Virus record (IMG/VR): IMGVR_UViG_3300044701_003953
Coordinates: 62,001-126,000 of that record
Strand: one strand, 5' to 3'
DNA: 64,000 nucleotides
Source: a virus
The translations under genes were made by a program, and so were the position numbers. Of the stretch, positions 8,484-18,600 are shown in pieces (the first letter of the stretch is position 1; every line of letters starts with the position of its first letter). Below the pieces are notes generated by a model. It was not told the origin of the DNA, searched no databases, and was given only the letters and a program-made list of their open reading frames with translations.

Positions 8484-9359
8484 ATGGGTATCTTAGACAC
8501 GGTCAGTGGATTTTTTAATAAATCACCAAACACCACGCCAACCTTTGGCACCGAAGACTTTGTCCCCGGTGTGACCGACGCACAACCGTCGGGATTCAAG
8601 ATGCCCGGCATCGTTGATACCGCCCTAAACATATTTGATCCTAGTAATGCTCGGAGAACTATCTCGGGTTTGCTCAAAGGGGGCGCCTCGTCGAGACCTG
8701 CCATGAGTGTGGTCGGATTTAATAGCGCCGGTAGTGTAGGAGAAAGCGACTGGCGTGTTCGTATCAGCCTAGCTGACCAGTCCGATTACTTTTACAATGA
8801 TTCTATCAAAGGTGTCATGTCTCCGTTGTTTAATGGCACCGGCGAAAGTGGGGTAGTTTTTCCTTACACTCCTAGCATACAGGTACAACATACTGCTCGC
8901 TACGGAAATCAAAAACTCACACACAGTAATTATGACGCTTATTTCTACGAAGGGTCAGAAGTGCAAGCCATAACCATATCTGGAGAATTTACAGCACAAA
9001 ACGAACTAGAGGCAAGATATGTGTTGGCTACCATTTATTTTTTCCGGGCCTGTACTAAGATGTGGTTTGGACAGGGATCAAGAGCAGGTAATCCTCCTCC
9101 TGTGGTCTATCTTGACGGATACGGAGATCATTACTTTCCGCATGTGTCTTGCGTAATAACAAACTTTTCGCACACAATGCCGCAGGACACCGACTATATC
9201 GAAACATATCCTATGCCCGGACAAAAAACACGGATTCCAACCACTAGCACGGTATCGGTGACCTTACAGCCTGTGGTCAGTCGACGTAAAGCAATCGGGT
9301 TTGATCTTGATGAGTTTGCCCGAGGCGATTTATTAAAAGGACGAGGGGGTTTCCTGTAA
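8484..9359 (+). CDS. 48: Baseplate tail-tube cap protein, gp48-like
   Basis: A 291-residue structural protein. The central region (DWRVRISLADQSDYFYND, VVFPYTPSIQVQHTARYGNQ, SGEFTAQNELEARYVLATIY) and the C-terminal FDLDEFARGDLLKG match the protein labelled gp48 in marine T4-like phages. gp48 joins the baseplate hub to the tail tube. The first ~85 residues are Gly/Pro/Ser-rich and probably flexible. It is the first plus-strand gene after the divergent promoter region, with AGAGGAAA before the ATG, and gp53 follows after 3 bases. gp54, which has a related role, is the main alternative name. Confidence 0.7.
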   Translation: MGILDTVSGFFNKSPNTTPTFGTEDFVPGVTDAQPSGFKMPGIVDTALNIFDPSNARRTISGLLKGGASSRPAMSVVGFNSAGSVGESDWRVRISLADQSDYFYNDSIKGVMSPLFNGTGESGVVFPYTPSIQVQHTARYGNQKLTHSNYDAYFYEGSEVQAITISGEFTAQNELEARYVLATIYFFRACTKMWFGQGSRAGNPPPVVYLDGYGDHYFPHVSCVITNFSHTMPQDTDYIETYPMPGQKTRIPTTSTVSVTLQPVVSRRKAIGFDLDEFARGDLLKGRGGFL

Positions 9360-9362
9360 GCC

Positions 9363-9662
9363 ATGGCCACTTATAACAAAAATAGTCCATACTATGATAC
9401 TAAAATCTACAGCGGATTTTTAGATATCATGCAGACTCGCACATTCCGTAAGCTGGCATCCGATGTAGTCTATCGTATAGATCGCATCTATCAATATCGT
9501 CCCGATTTGCTGGCACATGATATCTATGGCGACTCGGGCCTTTGGTGGGTTTTCTCTGCACGAAACCCCAATGTAATCAAAGATCCTGTGTTTGATTTCC
9601 GTCCAGGTGTGTCTATATACATTCCCAAGAAAGAAACACTGATCGCAGACCTGGGGCTCTAG
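9363..9662 (+). CDS. 53: Baseplate wedge protein gp53
   Basis: A 99-residue protein. YSGFLDIMQTRTFRKLASD is followed by the family pattern PDLLAHDIYGDSGLWWVFSA and a LysM-like end, FRPGVSIYIPKKE. T4 gp53 carries the same sequence idea (ANAIYGNPQLYWVLL) and a LysM-like fold, and it clamps the wedges around the hub in the baseplate. It is about half the length of T4 gp53, as is usual for marine relatives. It is squeezed between the gp48-like gene and the large hub protein with gaps of 3 bases. Confidence 0.85.
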   Translation: MATYNKNSPYYDTKIYSGFLDIMQTRTFRKLASDVVYRIDRIYQYRPDLLAHDIYGDSGLWWVFSARNPNVIKDPVFDFRPGVSIYIPKKETLIADLGL

Positions 9663-9665
9663 TAG

Positions 9666-12600
9666 ATGGCCTACGATCCAAAAAAAGCCGCGGCCTTTAA
9701 TGCAGCCATTTCCCAAGGCCTCAGCGAAGACGAAGCACTAAAAACGGCTGGCATCAGCGACAATGAGGTTAGTAATTATTCCATCGACGAAGTTGGAAGC
9801 CAAAATCCCCAAGACCGTGACTACAACCCTAACTATGGTCAATTAACAAACTCCAGCATAGCCAGCCCGGTTAATACCGGAGGGACTCTTGTTACTACTC
9901 GGCCCGAAACGGTTGGCCCCACAGCCAGCGGGACTCCTTTGTCGGGAGTACCCACCGATGGTATACAAAACAGCAGCAATCGAGAACTCACACTGACTAG
10001 TACGCGACGAGCCGATCGAGAAGCCCAAGAAAGGGCCGCGGCCGAAGCAGCACAATCAGCCAATACAGCCACCGCACAAGAAAAACAATCAGCATCATCA
10101 GAAACGGCTGCAGATATAGTCAAGTCTGAAGAAAGAACAGACTTTACCGGCACCGATACACCAGTGGATGAGGAGGCCGGCGAGGAGGATGTACTTAGCG
10201 AAGAAGAACAGCAAAATCTTGATAACCCCACTGATTTTGAGTCCTTTGGCGAACAAACTGATCCCGGGGAAGCTACAGATACTCTGAGCTCGATAACTAG
10301 CAATGATCCCGGAGAATCACCTGATACCACAGAAAGTCTTGCTTCAATAACCGGCGAGGATCCTGGTTATGTGCCCGGCGAGACAGAAACTTTGCCTGAG
10401 GTAGTAGTAACAGCTAGTCGCATACCTTCCTATGTACCAGTGGAAAATCCTTTGCACGACTATGCCACTTATACCTACAACATCAGTTTGTTTGCCCTCA
10501 GCAGCGACGAATACAATCAAGCAGTAACAAACGAAGTTCGCTGGGATCGTGTTGGAAAATGTTTGATAGGTGGCGCCGGCAGATTCAATGATAACTCTAG
10601 TCGCCATCCTGCTTTCCGAGACGATTTTTACTTTGACGGTCTGAGACTTAATACTATAGTGGGCATGAACGCTAGAACTAAGGCTAGTAACGCCATAGAA
10701 ATCACATTTAATATCGTTGAGCCGTACGGCCTCACTTTGCTGGATCGTATCATTGATCTCGCCGCCACAATCAAACCATCTTGCAGGAACTATCTTGAAT
10801 TGCCTTATGCTTTGCGTATAGATTTTTTTGGCGCTACCGATGAAGGGGAAATGCCAAATCCTATACCTAATATGACCAAGTGGTTCCCGGTCAAGCTTCT
10901 AGAACTAAAGATGAAAGTGGGGACCAAAGGCACAGAATATTCTATCCGAGCCGTGCCCTACAATCATCAGGCACTCCAAGAAAGTACTGCTACCACTCCT
11001 ATTAATCTCGAAATAGATGCCAAAACAGTACAAGATTTCTTTGACGAAGGAGAAGCTGTCGTAGCCGAAACCGACGAGTTAGCAGCCTTTCGTGAAGCAG
11101 TTAAGCTAGATACAGTAAGAAACGATTCCGAGGCACTCCAGGCCTATCAAGCCCGCATCAAAGAATTAGAAAAAGGACTCAAGGTCAAATCTTCTAGTTA
11201 TACAGCCGGGGTCAATGCATGGTACCAATATCAAATTGAAACCGGTGCGAGAGAGTATACCGACCGTATAAGATTCGTAGTCGACAAAGAAATAGCCGAC
11301 TCTGCGATCGTGTTGCCAGATCGTACAGACCCCAGCAAGACTCCTGTTCCCGATCCTGGCACAGCCAAATCACGAGTGGCTAATGCACCAAACGCAGTCG
11401 GTCCAGATTTTAAAGCCACGGCTTTCAGTGTTAGTGCCGGCACCTCTGTACCTAGATTAGTTGACATGGTTATGCGGAACAGCAGTTATATACTGGATCA
11501 AGTTTCGGACCCGGCTACTAAGAGCCCCGAAGAAATAGCTAACAAGCGTGGTAAGCCCTTAAACTGGTACAAGATCATCCCTTCCATTAAACTAGATAAG
11601 TTTGATATAAAAACAAATCGTTGGGCCAGGACTATAACCTATCATATCAAACCCTATGTAGTTTACAACAGCAAGCATCCAATGGGTCCACAGAGTCGCC
11701 CTGAGGGGTTTGTGAAGATCTACAATTACATGTATACTGGACTCAACAGTGATATAATCGACTTCTCTATCGATTTTGACACTCTTTTCTACACAGCCAT
11801 CGAAGTCAACAGAGCAAGTTATCAGACCACTTCGGGTGCAGCTCGTACTACTACGCAGAATAAACCCAACGAAGTAGAAAATCCCAGCCAGGCTGGATCA
11901 ATCCAGCAGGTACAATATCTTCCTATCCCCGACAATCCTGGTGCCAGCGCAGCATTAGATGGCAACAGAGATCCTACTACCAAGACTGCCGCCAGTATAC
12001 AGAACAGTATCTATTCGGGTGCCCGAGGCGATATGTTGAACCTCAGATTAAAGATCATCGGAGATCCACATTTTATCAAACAGGACGACGTGTTGATCAA
12101 TCCAGCAGATCCCGAGTACGATGCTAAAATTTTCAATCAATTTAGTGAAAATGGCAGCTTGATCATGGATGCCGGCGAAATCTATGCTAGAGTCAATTTC
12201 CGCACTCCAGTTGACATCGACGACAAAACAGGATTAGTAAGATCTGATGGCAGGTACGTTGAAAGCAAATTTTCGGGACTTTATCGTATATTAAAAGTTG
12301 AAAGCGAATTCCGTTCGGGGCGATTTGAGCAAACCCTCGACATGATCAGGATATTTGATGACATATTAGAAGCAGCCACCACTGAAGATTCTCGCGAGAT
12401 AGAAGAAGATCCTGAAGGCGGAGCCGTTAGCGTCGACGTCGCCGGCGAAAATAGTTCAGGCGTAGTAGTCGAAGACACATCAGATGATGAAAATCAACAA
12501 GATGACGATCCAGCAGACACAAACACCAACGGGTGGGGCGAAGAAAATGAACCGTGGGATCCTGATTCGGAGTCCGCGCCGCCATCGGATTTTGACGAAG

Positions 12601-13031
12601 ACCCCGATCTAGAAGATATATCAGATCAAGACGAGGACATTGACATCGAAGACGATCGCGACGAAATGTCGTTAGAACCAGAGTCTTTCCCGGTGACGTC
12701 TTTTAGTCAACAAGAACAAATACAGGCGCAGGCAGATATCAATCCCGGGGTCAATGATCCGGTGACGGGCCCGGTGACTACCAATTCCGAAATAACTCAA
12801 ACAGTTTCTACTGTAGAAACTACTGGCGGTGGTGTCACTACACGAACAGCAGATACTTCGCCACCTCCGCAGACACAAGAGCAGTTGACTAAAGATCTCG
12901 AGTACGACATCATGTCAACTAAGAGAAGTCTTTCTTTCTATGAGCGTCGTGGAAACACCGCTAAAGTAGCAGAACTCAATTCAAAATTGTCCTCACTAGA
13001 ATCACAACTGGCGTCGGCACAAGGAAATTAA
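9666..13031 (+). CDS. Large baseplate-hub-like structural protein with acidic linkers
   Basis: An 1121-residue virion protein. Residues 1-255 are low-complexity and rich in Thr/Ser/Glu/Ala, ending in a LPEVVVTASRIP segment (244-254). Residues ~259-900 form the folded part (HDYATYTYNISLFALSSDEY; TFNIVEPYGLTLLDRIIDLA; LRLKIIGDPHFIKQDDVL near 793). A pattern typical of hub/tube-associated domains, GLYRILKVESEFRSGRFEQT, lies near 868. Residues ~930-1015 are strongly acidic (runs of Asp/Glu), and the last ~45 residues form a probable coiled coil. Its place between gp53 and gp5 and the GDP-x-x-I motif suggest a hub or hub-cap role (gp27/gp26-like), but the match to a specific T4 protein is uncertain. 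Confidence 0.72.
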   Translation: MAYDPKKAAAFNAAISQGLSEDEALKTAGISDNEVSNYSIDEVGSQNPQDRDYNPNYGQLTNSSIASPVNTGGTLVTTRPETVGPTASGTPLSGVPTDGIQNSSNRELTLTSTRRADREAQERAAAEAAQSANTATAQEKQSASSETAADIVKSEERTDFTGTDTPVDEEAGEEDVLSEEEQQNLDNPTDFESFGEQTDPGEATDTLSSITSNDPGESPDTTESLASITGEDPGYVPGETETLPEVVVTASRIPSYVPVENPLHDYATYTYNISLFALSSDEYNQAVTNEVRWDRVGKCLIGGAGRFNDNSSRHPAFRDDFYFDGLRLNTIVGMNARTKASNAIEITFNIVEPYGLTLLDRIIDLAATIKPSCRNYLELPYALRIDFFGATDEGEMPNPIPNMTKWFPVKLLELKMKVGTKGTEYSIRAVPYNHQALQESTATTPINLEIDAKTVQDFFDEGEAVVAETDELAAFREAVKLDTVRNDSEALQAYQARIKELEKGLKVKSSSYTAGVNAWYQYQIETGAREYTDRIRFVVDKEIADSAIVLPDRTDPSKTPVPDPGTAKSRVANAPNAVGPDFKATAFSVSAGTSVPRLVDMVMRNSSYILDQVSDPATKSPEEIANKRGKPLNWYKIIPSIKLDKFDIKTNRWARTITYHIKPYVVYNSKHPMGPQSRPEGFVKIYNYMYTGLNSDIIDFSIDFDTLFYTAIEVNRASYQTTSGAARTTTQNKPNEVENPSQAGSIQQVQYLPIPDNPGASAALDGNRDPTTKTAASIQNSIYSGARGDMLNLRLKIIGDPHFIKQDDVLINPADPEYDAKIFNQFSENGSLIMDAGEIYARVNFRTPVDIDDKTGLVRSDGRYVESKFSGLYRILKVESEFRSGRFEQTLDMIRIFDDILEAATTEDSREIEEDPEGGAVSVDVAGENSSGVVVEDTSDDENQQDDDPADTNTNGWGEENEPWDPDSESAPPSDFDEDPDLEDISDQDEDIDIEDDRDEMSLEPESFPVTSFSQQEQIQAQADINPGVNDPVTGPVTTNSEITQTVSTVETTGGGVTTRTADTSPPPQTQEQLTKDLEYDIMSTKRSLSFYERRGNTAKVAELNSKLSSLESQLASAQGN
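10398..10421 (+). other. TonB-box-like segment EVVVTASR inside hub protein
   Basis: Codons 245-252 of the large hub-like protein read EVVVTASR, preceded by ETLP. This is the sequence found at the N-terminal TonB box of many outer-membrane TonB-dependent receptors. It sits exactly between a disordered N-terminal region and the folded core. The motif is seen directly; any link to TonB is inference. Confidence 0.4.
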
Positions 13032-13034
13032 ATA
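13027..13034 (+). promoter_or_regulatory. Weak late promoter-like motif before gp5
   Basis: ATTAAATA spans the stop of the hub gene and lies 20 bases before the gp5 ATG. It shares the TAAATA core of the stronger motifs at 8448, 33125 and 37811 but differs from TATAAATA at two positions. Confidence 0.35.
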
Positions 13035-13054
13035 TCTAATGGAAATAATCAACT

Positions 13055-15175
13055 ATGTCTACTGATCGACGATTAGGAAACAAACTACCATATTGGGCCG
13101 ATAAAAATACCTCTACGGGTATCAAACTTGATCCGGGTCCGTTCGTTGGAGTTATAAAAAATAACGTGGATCCCACCAATAGTGGGCGTCTGCAAGTATA
13201 CATACCCGATCTGGGTGGCGACGAAAACAATGTACAAAATTGGCGCACTGTGGTCTACGCCAGTCCTTTCTTTGGCGCGACCAATCAGCCCGAAGCTACA
13301 AAAAATACTGAATTTGAAAAAGTCCTGCATACCTACGGTATGTGGATGGTACCGCCCGATGTGGGTAACGAAGTCTTGTGTACATTCGTCAACGGAGACC
13401 CCGGCCGGGGTTACTGGTTCGCTTGCGTTAATAAAAATCTCAGTCACGTCATGCTACCGGCCATTGGAACTTCTGGCCCATTTGATACAGATCGAGTCAA
13501 GAGTGAAAAAGTAAAAAATTCTCTGGCACAGAAATTCAGTCCGGTGCTCCCCGCGGCAGAATTCAATGAAAACGATCCAGCCAACATCACCGACTCATAT
13601 AGATCCAATAAAAAAGCCATCCATGAGTATCAAGCTGAGGTATTGATCGATCAAGGGCTCGACAAAGACCCCACACGTGGTGCCATAACGTCGTCGAGCC
13701 AGAGAGAAACTCCCAGCCAGGTATTTGGTATATCTACCCCGGGACGCCCTATCAATGACCCCGCCGACGATCCTAACTATGGTTTCTTGTTAGCATCGGG
13801 AGAGATTGAAGAAGAAAAATATGCAGTAAGAAGTCGAAAAGGTGGTCATAGTTTTGTTATGGACGATGGCGCCATTGACAGTGGCCGGGACCAATTGATA
13901 CGATTGCGTACCGCAGGTGGGCACCAGATACTCATGCATGATACAGATCGTATCCTATATGTGGCCAACAGCGACGGATCCGTATGGATGGAATTTACTG
14001 GATCGGGTCATCTTAACGTCTATTCGGCCGGTGGCATCAATATACGGACTGAAGGTGACCTCAACATGCATTCGGCAGGAAATATGAGATTTCATTCTGA
14101 GGGATCCTTTAATGTTCGGGCCAACAAAGGAATAAATCTCGACACAAGCAATTTAGTCCTTAAGGCGAGCGAGGACATTACCAGTTATGCAGTAGGTAAA
14201 ATCAAGATTGGCAGTGCCGGTGATATTGTGTTGGATGCCGGCAGCAAAGGAGAATTTACTAGCCAGGGCGATATGAGGTTTCAGGGATCTAGGATTGATC
14301 TCAATAACGGACCCGGACAAAAAGTCAACGATCCTGGCAATATACCTCTTTTATTACACCCTGACGTTGTGAGGGAAAGTGAATTGCACCCTTGGATATC
14401 TAAAGCCAATCAAGTCACTTCTATTGCCACGATTGCCCCTGGACACGAGCCATGGCCTAGGAACAAAGGTTATCAACAGAAACAACCAACACAAGGTGGT
14501 GAAAACATTGCTGCTCAACCTGCGCCATCAAAGGCGCCCGAGCCTCCTGGGACTTATTCACGTGACCCAGGCCCGGATGGTGCGCTAGGCAAAGCTCCAT
14601 TAAAACCAATTGATCCAAGTTGGCTAGATCGACCCGACGCACCTAATCCACCGGGCGGTGTGGGCAATCTCAGTCAATTTGAGACCAAGGCCCTTATGGC
14701 GCAGATCGCTTACAGTGAAAGTTCGTGGAATTATCGTGCCAAAAACAGCCTTAACTATGTAGGAAGATATCAGACTGGTGCCGCAGTGCTTTCCGATCAG
14801 GGTTATATCAAACAAGAATTTTACAAGCAATATCGTAACGGAGCAGTCAATTACCCTTCTGCATGGACTGGCAAAGATGGTATCAATAGCTTAGATGACT
14901 ATTTCAACAACAAAGGCGTACAAGAGAGAGTAATGTATGAGCTTATGCAAAGCAACTATAAAACCATGGTCAGGATAGGCGCTATAAAAAGTGGCGATGA
15001 CAAACAGACCGTGGCTGGGATGTTGCAGGTGGCGCATTTGTTAGGTGCCGGCGGAGCAAAAACTTGGCGTAATACTGGCGGCGGTGCTGATGCAAATGGT
15101 ACGTCAGGAGAAGCATATTTTAATAAGGGTCGTTATGCAGTAAACACACTAGCCGGCGGTTCTGCCGCGGCGTAA
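13055..15175 (+). CDS. 5: Baseplate hub/needle gp5-like protein with C-terminal lysozyme-like domain
   Basis: A 706-residue protein. An N-terminal OB-fold of the gp5/VgrG type is seen (FVGVIKNNVDPTNSGRLQVY; WMVPPDVGNEVLCTFVNGDP). Residues ~315-430 are a repeat-rich beta-helix (GSGHLNVYSAGGINIRTEGD, GDLNMHSAGNMRFHSEGSF), as in the gp5 C-terminal needle. A Pro-rich linker follows. From ~540 a helical domain (ALMAQIAYSESSWNYRAKNS, VGRYQTGAAVLSDQGYIKQE) resembles lysozyme/transglycosylase folds, with Glu in YSESSW as a candidate catalytic acid. The trimer pierces the outer membrane and cuts peptidoglycan. In T4 the lysozyme domain is in the middle of gp5; here it follows the needle. Confidence 0.85.
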   Translation: MSTDRRLGNKLPYWADKNTSTGIKLDPGPFVGVIKNNVDPTNSGRLQVYIPDLGGDENNVQNWRTVVYASPFFGATNQPEATKNTEFEKVLHTYGMWMVPPDVGNEVLCTFVNGDPGRGYWFACVNKNLSHVMLPAIGTSGPFDTDRVKSEKVKNSLAQKFSPVLPAAEFNENDPANITDSYRSNKKAIHEYQAEVLIDQGLDKDPTRGAITSSSQRETPSQVFGISTPGRPINDPADDPNYGFLLASGEIEEEKYAVRSRKGGHSFVMDDGAIDSGRDQLIRLRTAGGHQILMHDTDRILYVANSDGSVWMEFTGSGHLNVYSAGGINIRTEGDLNMHSAGNMRFHSEGSFNVRANKGINLDTSNLVLKASEDITSYAVGKIKIGSAGDIVLDAGSKGEFTSQGDMRFQGSRIDLNNGPGQKVNDPGNIPLLLHPDVVRESELHPWISKANQVTSIATIAPGHEPWPRNKGYQQKQPTQGGENIAAQPAPSKAPEPPGTYSRDPGPDGALGKAPLKPIDPSWLDRPDAPNPPGGVGNLSQFETKALMAQIAYSESSWNYRAKNSLNYVGRYQTGAAVLSDQGYIKQEFYKQYRNGAVNYPSAWTGKDGINSLDDYFNNKGVQERVMYELMQSNYKTMVRIGAIKSGDDKQTVAGMLQVAHLLGAGGAKTWRNTGGGADANGTSGEAYFNKGRYAVNTLAGGSAAA

Positions 15176-15178
15176 ATA
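15171..15178 (+). promoter_or_regulatory. Weak late promoter-like motif before gp25
   Basis: CGTAAATA includes the gp5 stop codon and ends only 7 bases before the gp25 ATG, which would leave almost no leader. It shares the TAAATA core but may be chance. Confidence 0.25.
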
Positions 15179-15185
15179 CATTATT

Positions 15186-15563
15186 ATGCCAATACTTTAT
15201 CGTGGATTCAGCACACAAACTAACAGCAAAAAGTTTCGCCTCGCGGACTTTGATTTAGTGAGACAAGACCTCATCAATCACTTCGGTATACGAAAAGGGG
15301 AAAAGTTGATGAACCCCGAGTTTGGGACCATAATATGGAATATGCTGTTTGATCCACTGACACCAGAGGTCAGAAAAGTCATTATCGACGACATCAAACA
15401 AATCATTGGATATGATCCACGACTAGCGGTAGACCAAGTGATACTCGATGAGTATGAACATGGATTGCAAATAGAAATCGACCTTAGATACGTGACCACA
15501 GACCAACGAAACATCCTGAAATTAAGGTTTGATCGAGAGCGACAAACCATGATGGCAGCTTAA
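15186..15563 (+). CDS. 25: Baseplate wedge protein gp25
   Basis: A 125-residue protein clearly of the gp25 family, which is also shared with the type VI secretion protein TssE. Diagnostic segments are LVRQDLINHFGIRKGEKLMN, PEFGTIIWNMLFDPLTPEV and a C-terminal beta-rich part (EIDLRYVTTDQRNILKLRFD). gp25 sits at the wedge core and helps start sheath assembly. T4 gp25 has 132 residues, so this is full length. It lies 10 bases after gp5 and 47 bases before gp6, the usual order in T4-like baseplate clusters. Confidence 0.95.
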   Translation: MPILYRGFSTQTNSKKFRLADFDLVRQDLINHFGIRKGEKLMNPEFGTIIWNMLFDPLTPEVRKVIIDDIKQIIGYDPRLAVDQVILDEYEHGLQIEIDLRYVTTDQRNILKLRFDRERQTMMAA

Positions 15564-15584
15564 TATTAGCCGTTTATAAAAAGC

Positions 15585-15592
15585 GGTAAATA
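15585..15592 (+). promoter_or_regulatory. Late promoter-like motif GGTAAATA before gp6
   Basis: GGTAAATA lies in the 47-base gap between gp25 and gp6, 18 bases before the gp6 ATG. It matches six of eight positions of TATAAATA. The position in a true intergenic gap makes it more credible than the in-gene motifs. Confidence 0.45.
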
Positions 15593-15610
15593 ACGAAAAC
15601 GGTAGATATT

Positions 15611-18600
15611 ATGGCGCTGACTACAAGACAAACCAATTTACTCGTCCAGCAAGACTGGACTAAGATCTATCAGACCTTCAAAGAAGCTGACTTCCAGAGT
15701 TACGACTTTGAAACTCTGCGCAAGACGATGATCGATTACTTGCGCACTTATTACCCTGAAGATTTCAACGACTTCATTGAAAGTTCAGAATATATAGCTC
15801 TGATCGACCTGATAGCATTCCTAGGTCAAAGCCTGGCGTTCCGTGCCGACCTGAATGCTCGAGAAAATTTTATCGACACGGCTGAGCGCAGAGATAGCGT
15901 CCTGAAATTGGCACGCATGATCAACTATACGCCCAAACGTAATATTCCTGCGTCGGGCTTGTTGAAAATCGATTCTATATCAACTACTGAAAGCGTCACT
16001 GACAGCAACGGCATTAATCTTGCTAATCTTATCATTTCCTGGAATGATTCTACCAATGACAATTGGCAAGAACAATTTAATGCAATCATGAATTCGGCTC
16101 TGGTCAACAGCCAAATCATTGGCAAGCCCGGTAATACACAACTCATTAACAATATACGAACAGATGAATATTCTGTTAGCATCGAGCCCGGGGTGGTACC
16201 AATCTATAGATTTACCTCAACAGTAGAAGGCGCTTCGATGAATTTTGAAGCGGTATCGGCTACTACCGCAGGTCAGGCCTATATCTATGAGATTGAACCA
16301 AAACCTTCGTCAAAATTTAACGTACTTTACCGCAACGACAATCTAGGAAATTCTTCGAATAGCACTGGCTACTTTGTTTACTTTAAACAAGGGCAGATTT
16401 CTAGCGCCGATTTTTCTGTCAATGAAAGCCTACCTAATCGTGTAGTGGCCATGAACTTTGACAATATCAACAACAATGATGTCTGGTTATATAGCGTAAG
16501 CAGCCAGGGAATCTTGTCAACATCATGGAAACGTATTCCTGCGGTAGCCGGCATCAATGTAGTTTATAATAAAAGCGAAGATCGTAATCTTTATCAAGTC
16601 AACAGCCGTGTCAGTGATCAAGTTGACCTTGTGTTTGGTGACGGTGCATTTGCTAACATACCTCGCGGAAATTTCCGTTTTTATTATCGCCAGAGCAATG
16701 GCCTTACTTACAAAATTACTCCCGACGAAATGCAAAACATCTCGATACCTATCGAGTATGTGAGCCGCAAAGGTCGTACGGAAACACTGACACTTCGGGT
16801 AAGCCTGAACTATACCATAGCTAATGCTACCGCTCGAGAAACCCTCGACGAAATACGAACGAAAGCACCTCAACAGTTCTACACGCAGAACCGTATGATC
16901 ACCGGCGAAGACTACAACATCTTCCCATACACAGCCTTTTCTACTGTACTCAAGGCCAAAGCAGTGAACCGCACCAGTTCCGGAGTGAGTCGATTCCTTG
17001 ATGTACTTGATGTTACCGGCAAATACAGTTCCACAAATATCTATGCCAGCGACGGCATAATATATCGAGATGAATATGTAAAGAGTTTACAGTTTGACTA
17101 TCAAACCGACAATGAAATTTATTCAGTGGTCTACAATCAAATCAATCCTATAATTTCAGGCAAGAGCATGCAGCATTTCCATTATTCTCAAGTGAAGAGA
17201 TTGCCGATATCAGGCGTCACATGGAAATCTCTGCGCATCGCTACCAATGCCAATGTTGGTCAGTTAGTCGACGAGAATGGCGATGCTGTTTCTTCTGGGA
17301 CAACTGCATCTGATAATAAAAGATACATAGTCCCTTATGCGATGTTGAGATTTTCGGCCGGCCCCGGAAAATATTTTACTGGCAGCGGAAAGATAGTCTC
17401 GGGACAGCCTACAAAAGACAGTGATCGTCGCTACATCTATGCCGCTGTCATCACCAGCGACATCGATAGTAAACAGTTGACTCTTAATCAGTTAGTTCCA
17501 ACTGGAGCTATTGTTGACGAAATCATACCGGTATTTAAAAATTCCATCAGCGACGATTTTGTAAAAACCGTTGTTGGATATATCAAGGTCTACAAAGACT
17601 TTGGTCTGAGATACGACATAGAAACCGCGAGTTGGAAAATCATCGAAAAAGAGTATCTAGGCGGCGAGGAGTATTCGGACGAGTATGCCGGGTCAACAAA
17701 TCCAGGGTCCGACAGTAGTTGGCTAGTTAAGTTCCGATACAACGGAAATCAGTATGTGGTTGATTATCGTGGTTTAGATTACTACTTTGAAAGCGTGACC
17801 GAAACTAAATTTTATTTTGACGATCGCTTAAAAATATTTGACAGCAAGACCGGCAGAACTGTCAATGACTATATCAATGTGCTAAGATTTAATACCGAAC
17901 CCGATAGTTCGTTGCCATTGACTAACAATTTAATTTGGTATGTTTATAAAAATGTTGTTGAGCCCGACGGTTATGTCAACAATAATAAAATACTTCTGAC
18001 TTTCCCTGATTCTGACAACGACGGAGTACCCGACAATCCTGATCTCTTTGAACTAATCGTGTCACCCGAGGTTAACCCCACAGAAAAGCTCGTTTATTTC
18101 CAAGTTGATTCGTCTTCAAATTCGTTCGTTGAGTATCATGCCATTGATGGCTCCAATATTGTTTCTCAATATTCTGTGCGCAATGAAATTTTAGATAACT
18201 TAAATTCTTACGCTGTTGGGCAAGTATTTTATGCTTATCAAGAAAAAAGATTTTATTTTTATAGTCCTGTCCTATTCCGATTAGTTGAGACAACAGATTA
18301 TCTTGCCAAGCAAGGAAGATCGGGAATTAATTTTCAGTATAGACACAATAGCCCTAACCAGCGCCGGATCGATCCAAGTCCCAATAATATCATGGACTTG
18401 TTTATCTTGACGAAAACTTATACCACAGATTATCTTGCTTGGATCAAGGATACATCAAATACCGTAGAAGAACCAACGGAGCCTACAAGCGAAGAACTCA
18501 AGTTGGAGTATGGTATCCTTGAAAATTACAAAGCAATGAGCGACACGATCATTTATAACTCGGCAAAATTTAAACCAATCTTTGGAAGCCGTGCTGAGTC

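Noticed and set aside
11894-11917. Nested inverted repeats around CCAGCCAGGCTGG and GCTGGATCAATCCAGC
   Set aside because: Short stems inside a coding region, no T-run and no link to a gene border.
12803-12821. Perfect 19-bp palindrome AGTTTCTACTGTAGAAACT in the hub gene
   Set aside because: It lies in a Thr/Ser/Val low-complexity coding stretch (TVSTVETT) where chance inverted repeats are expected, with no neighbouring regulatory context.
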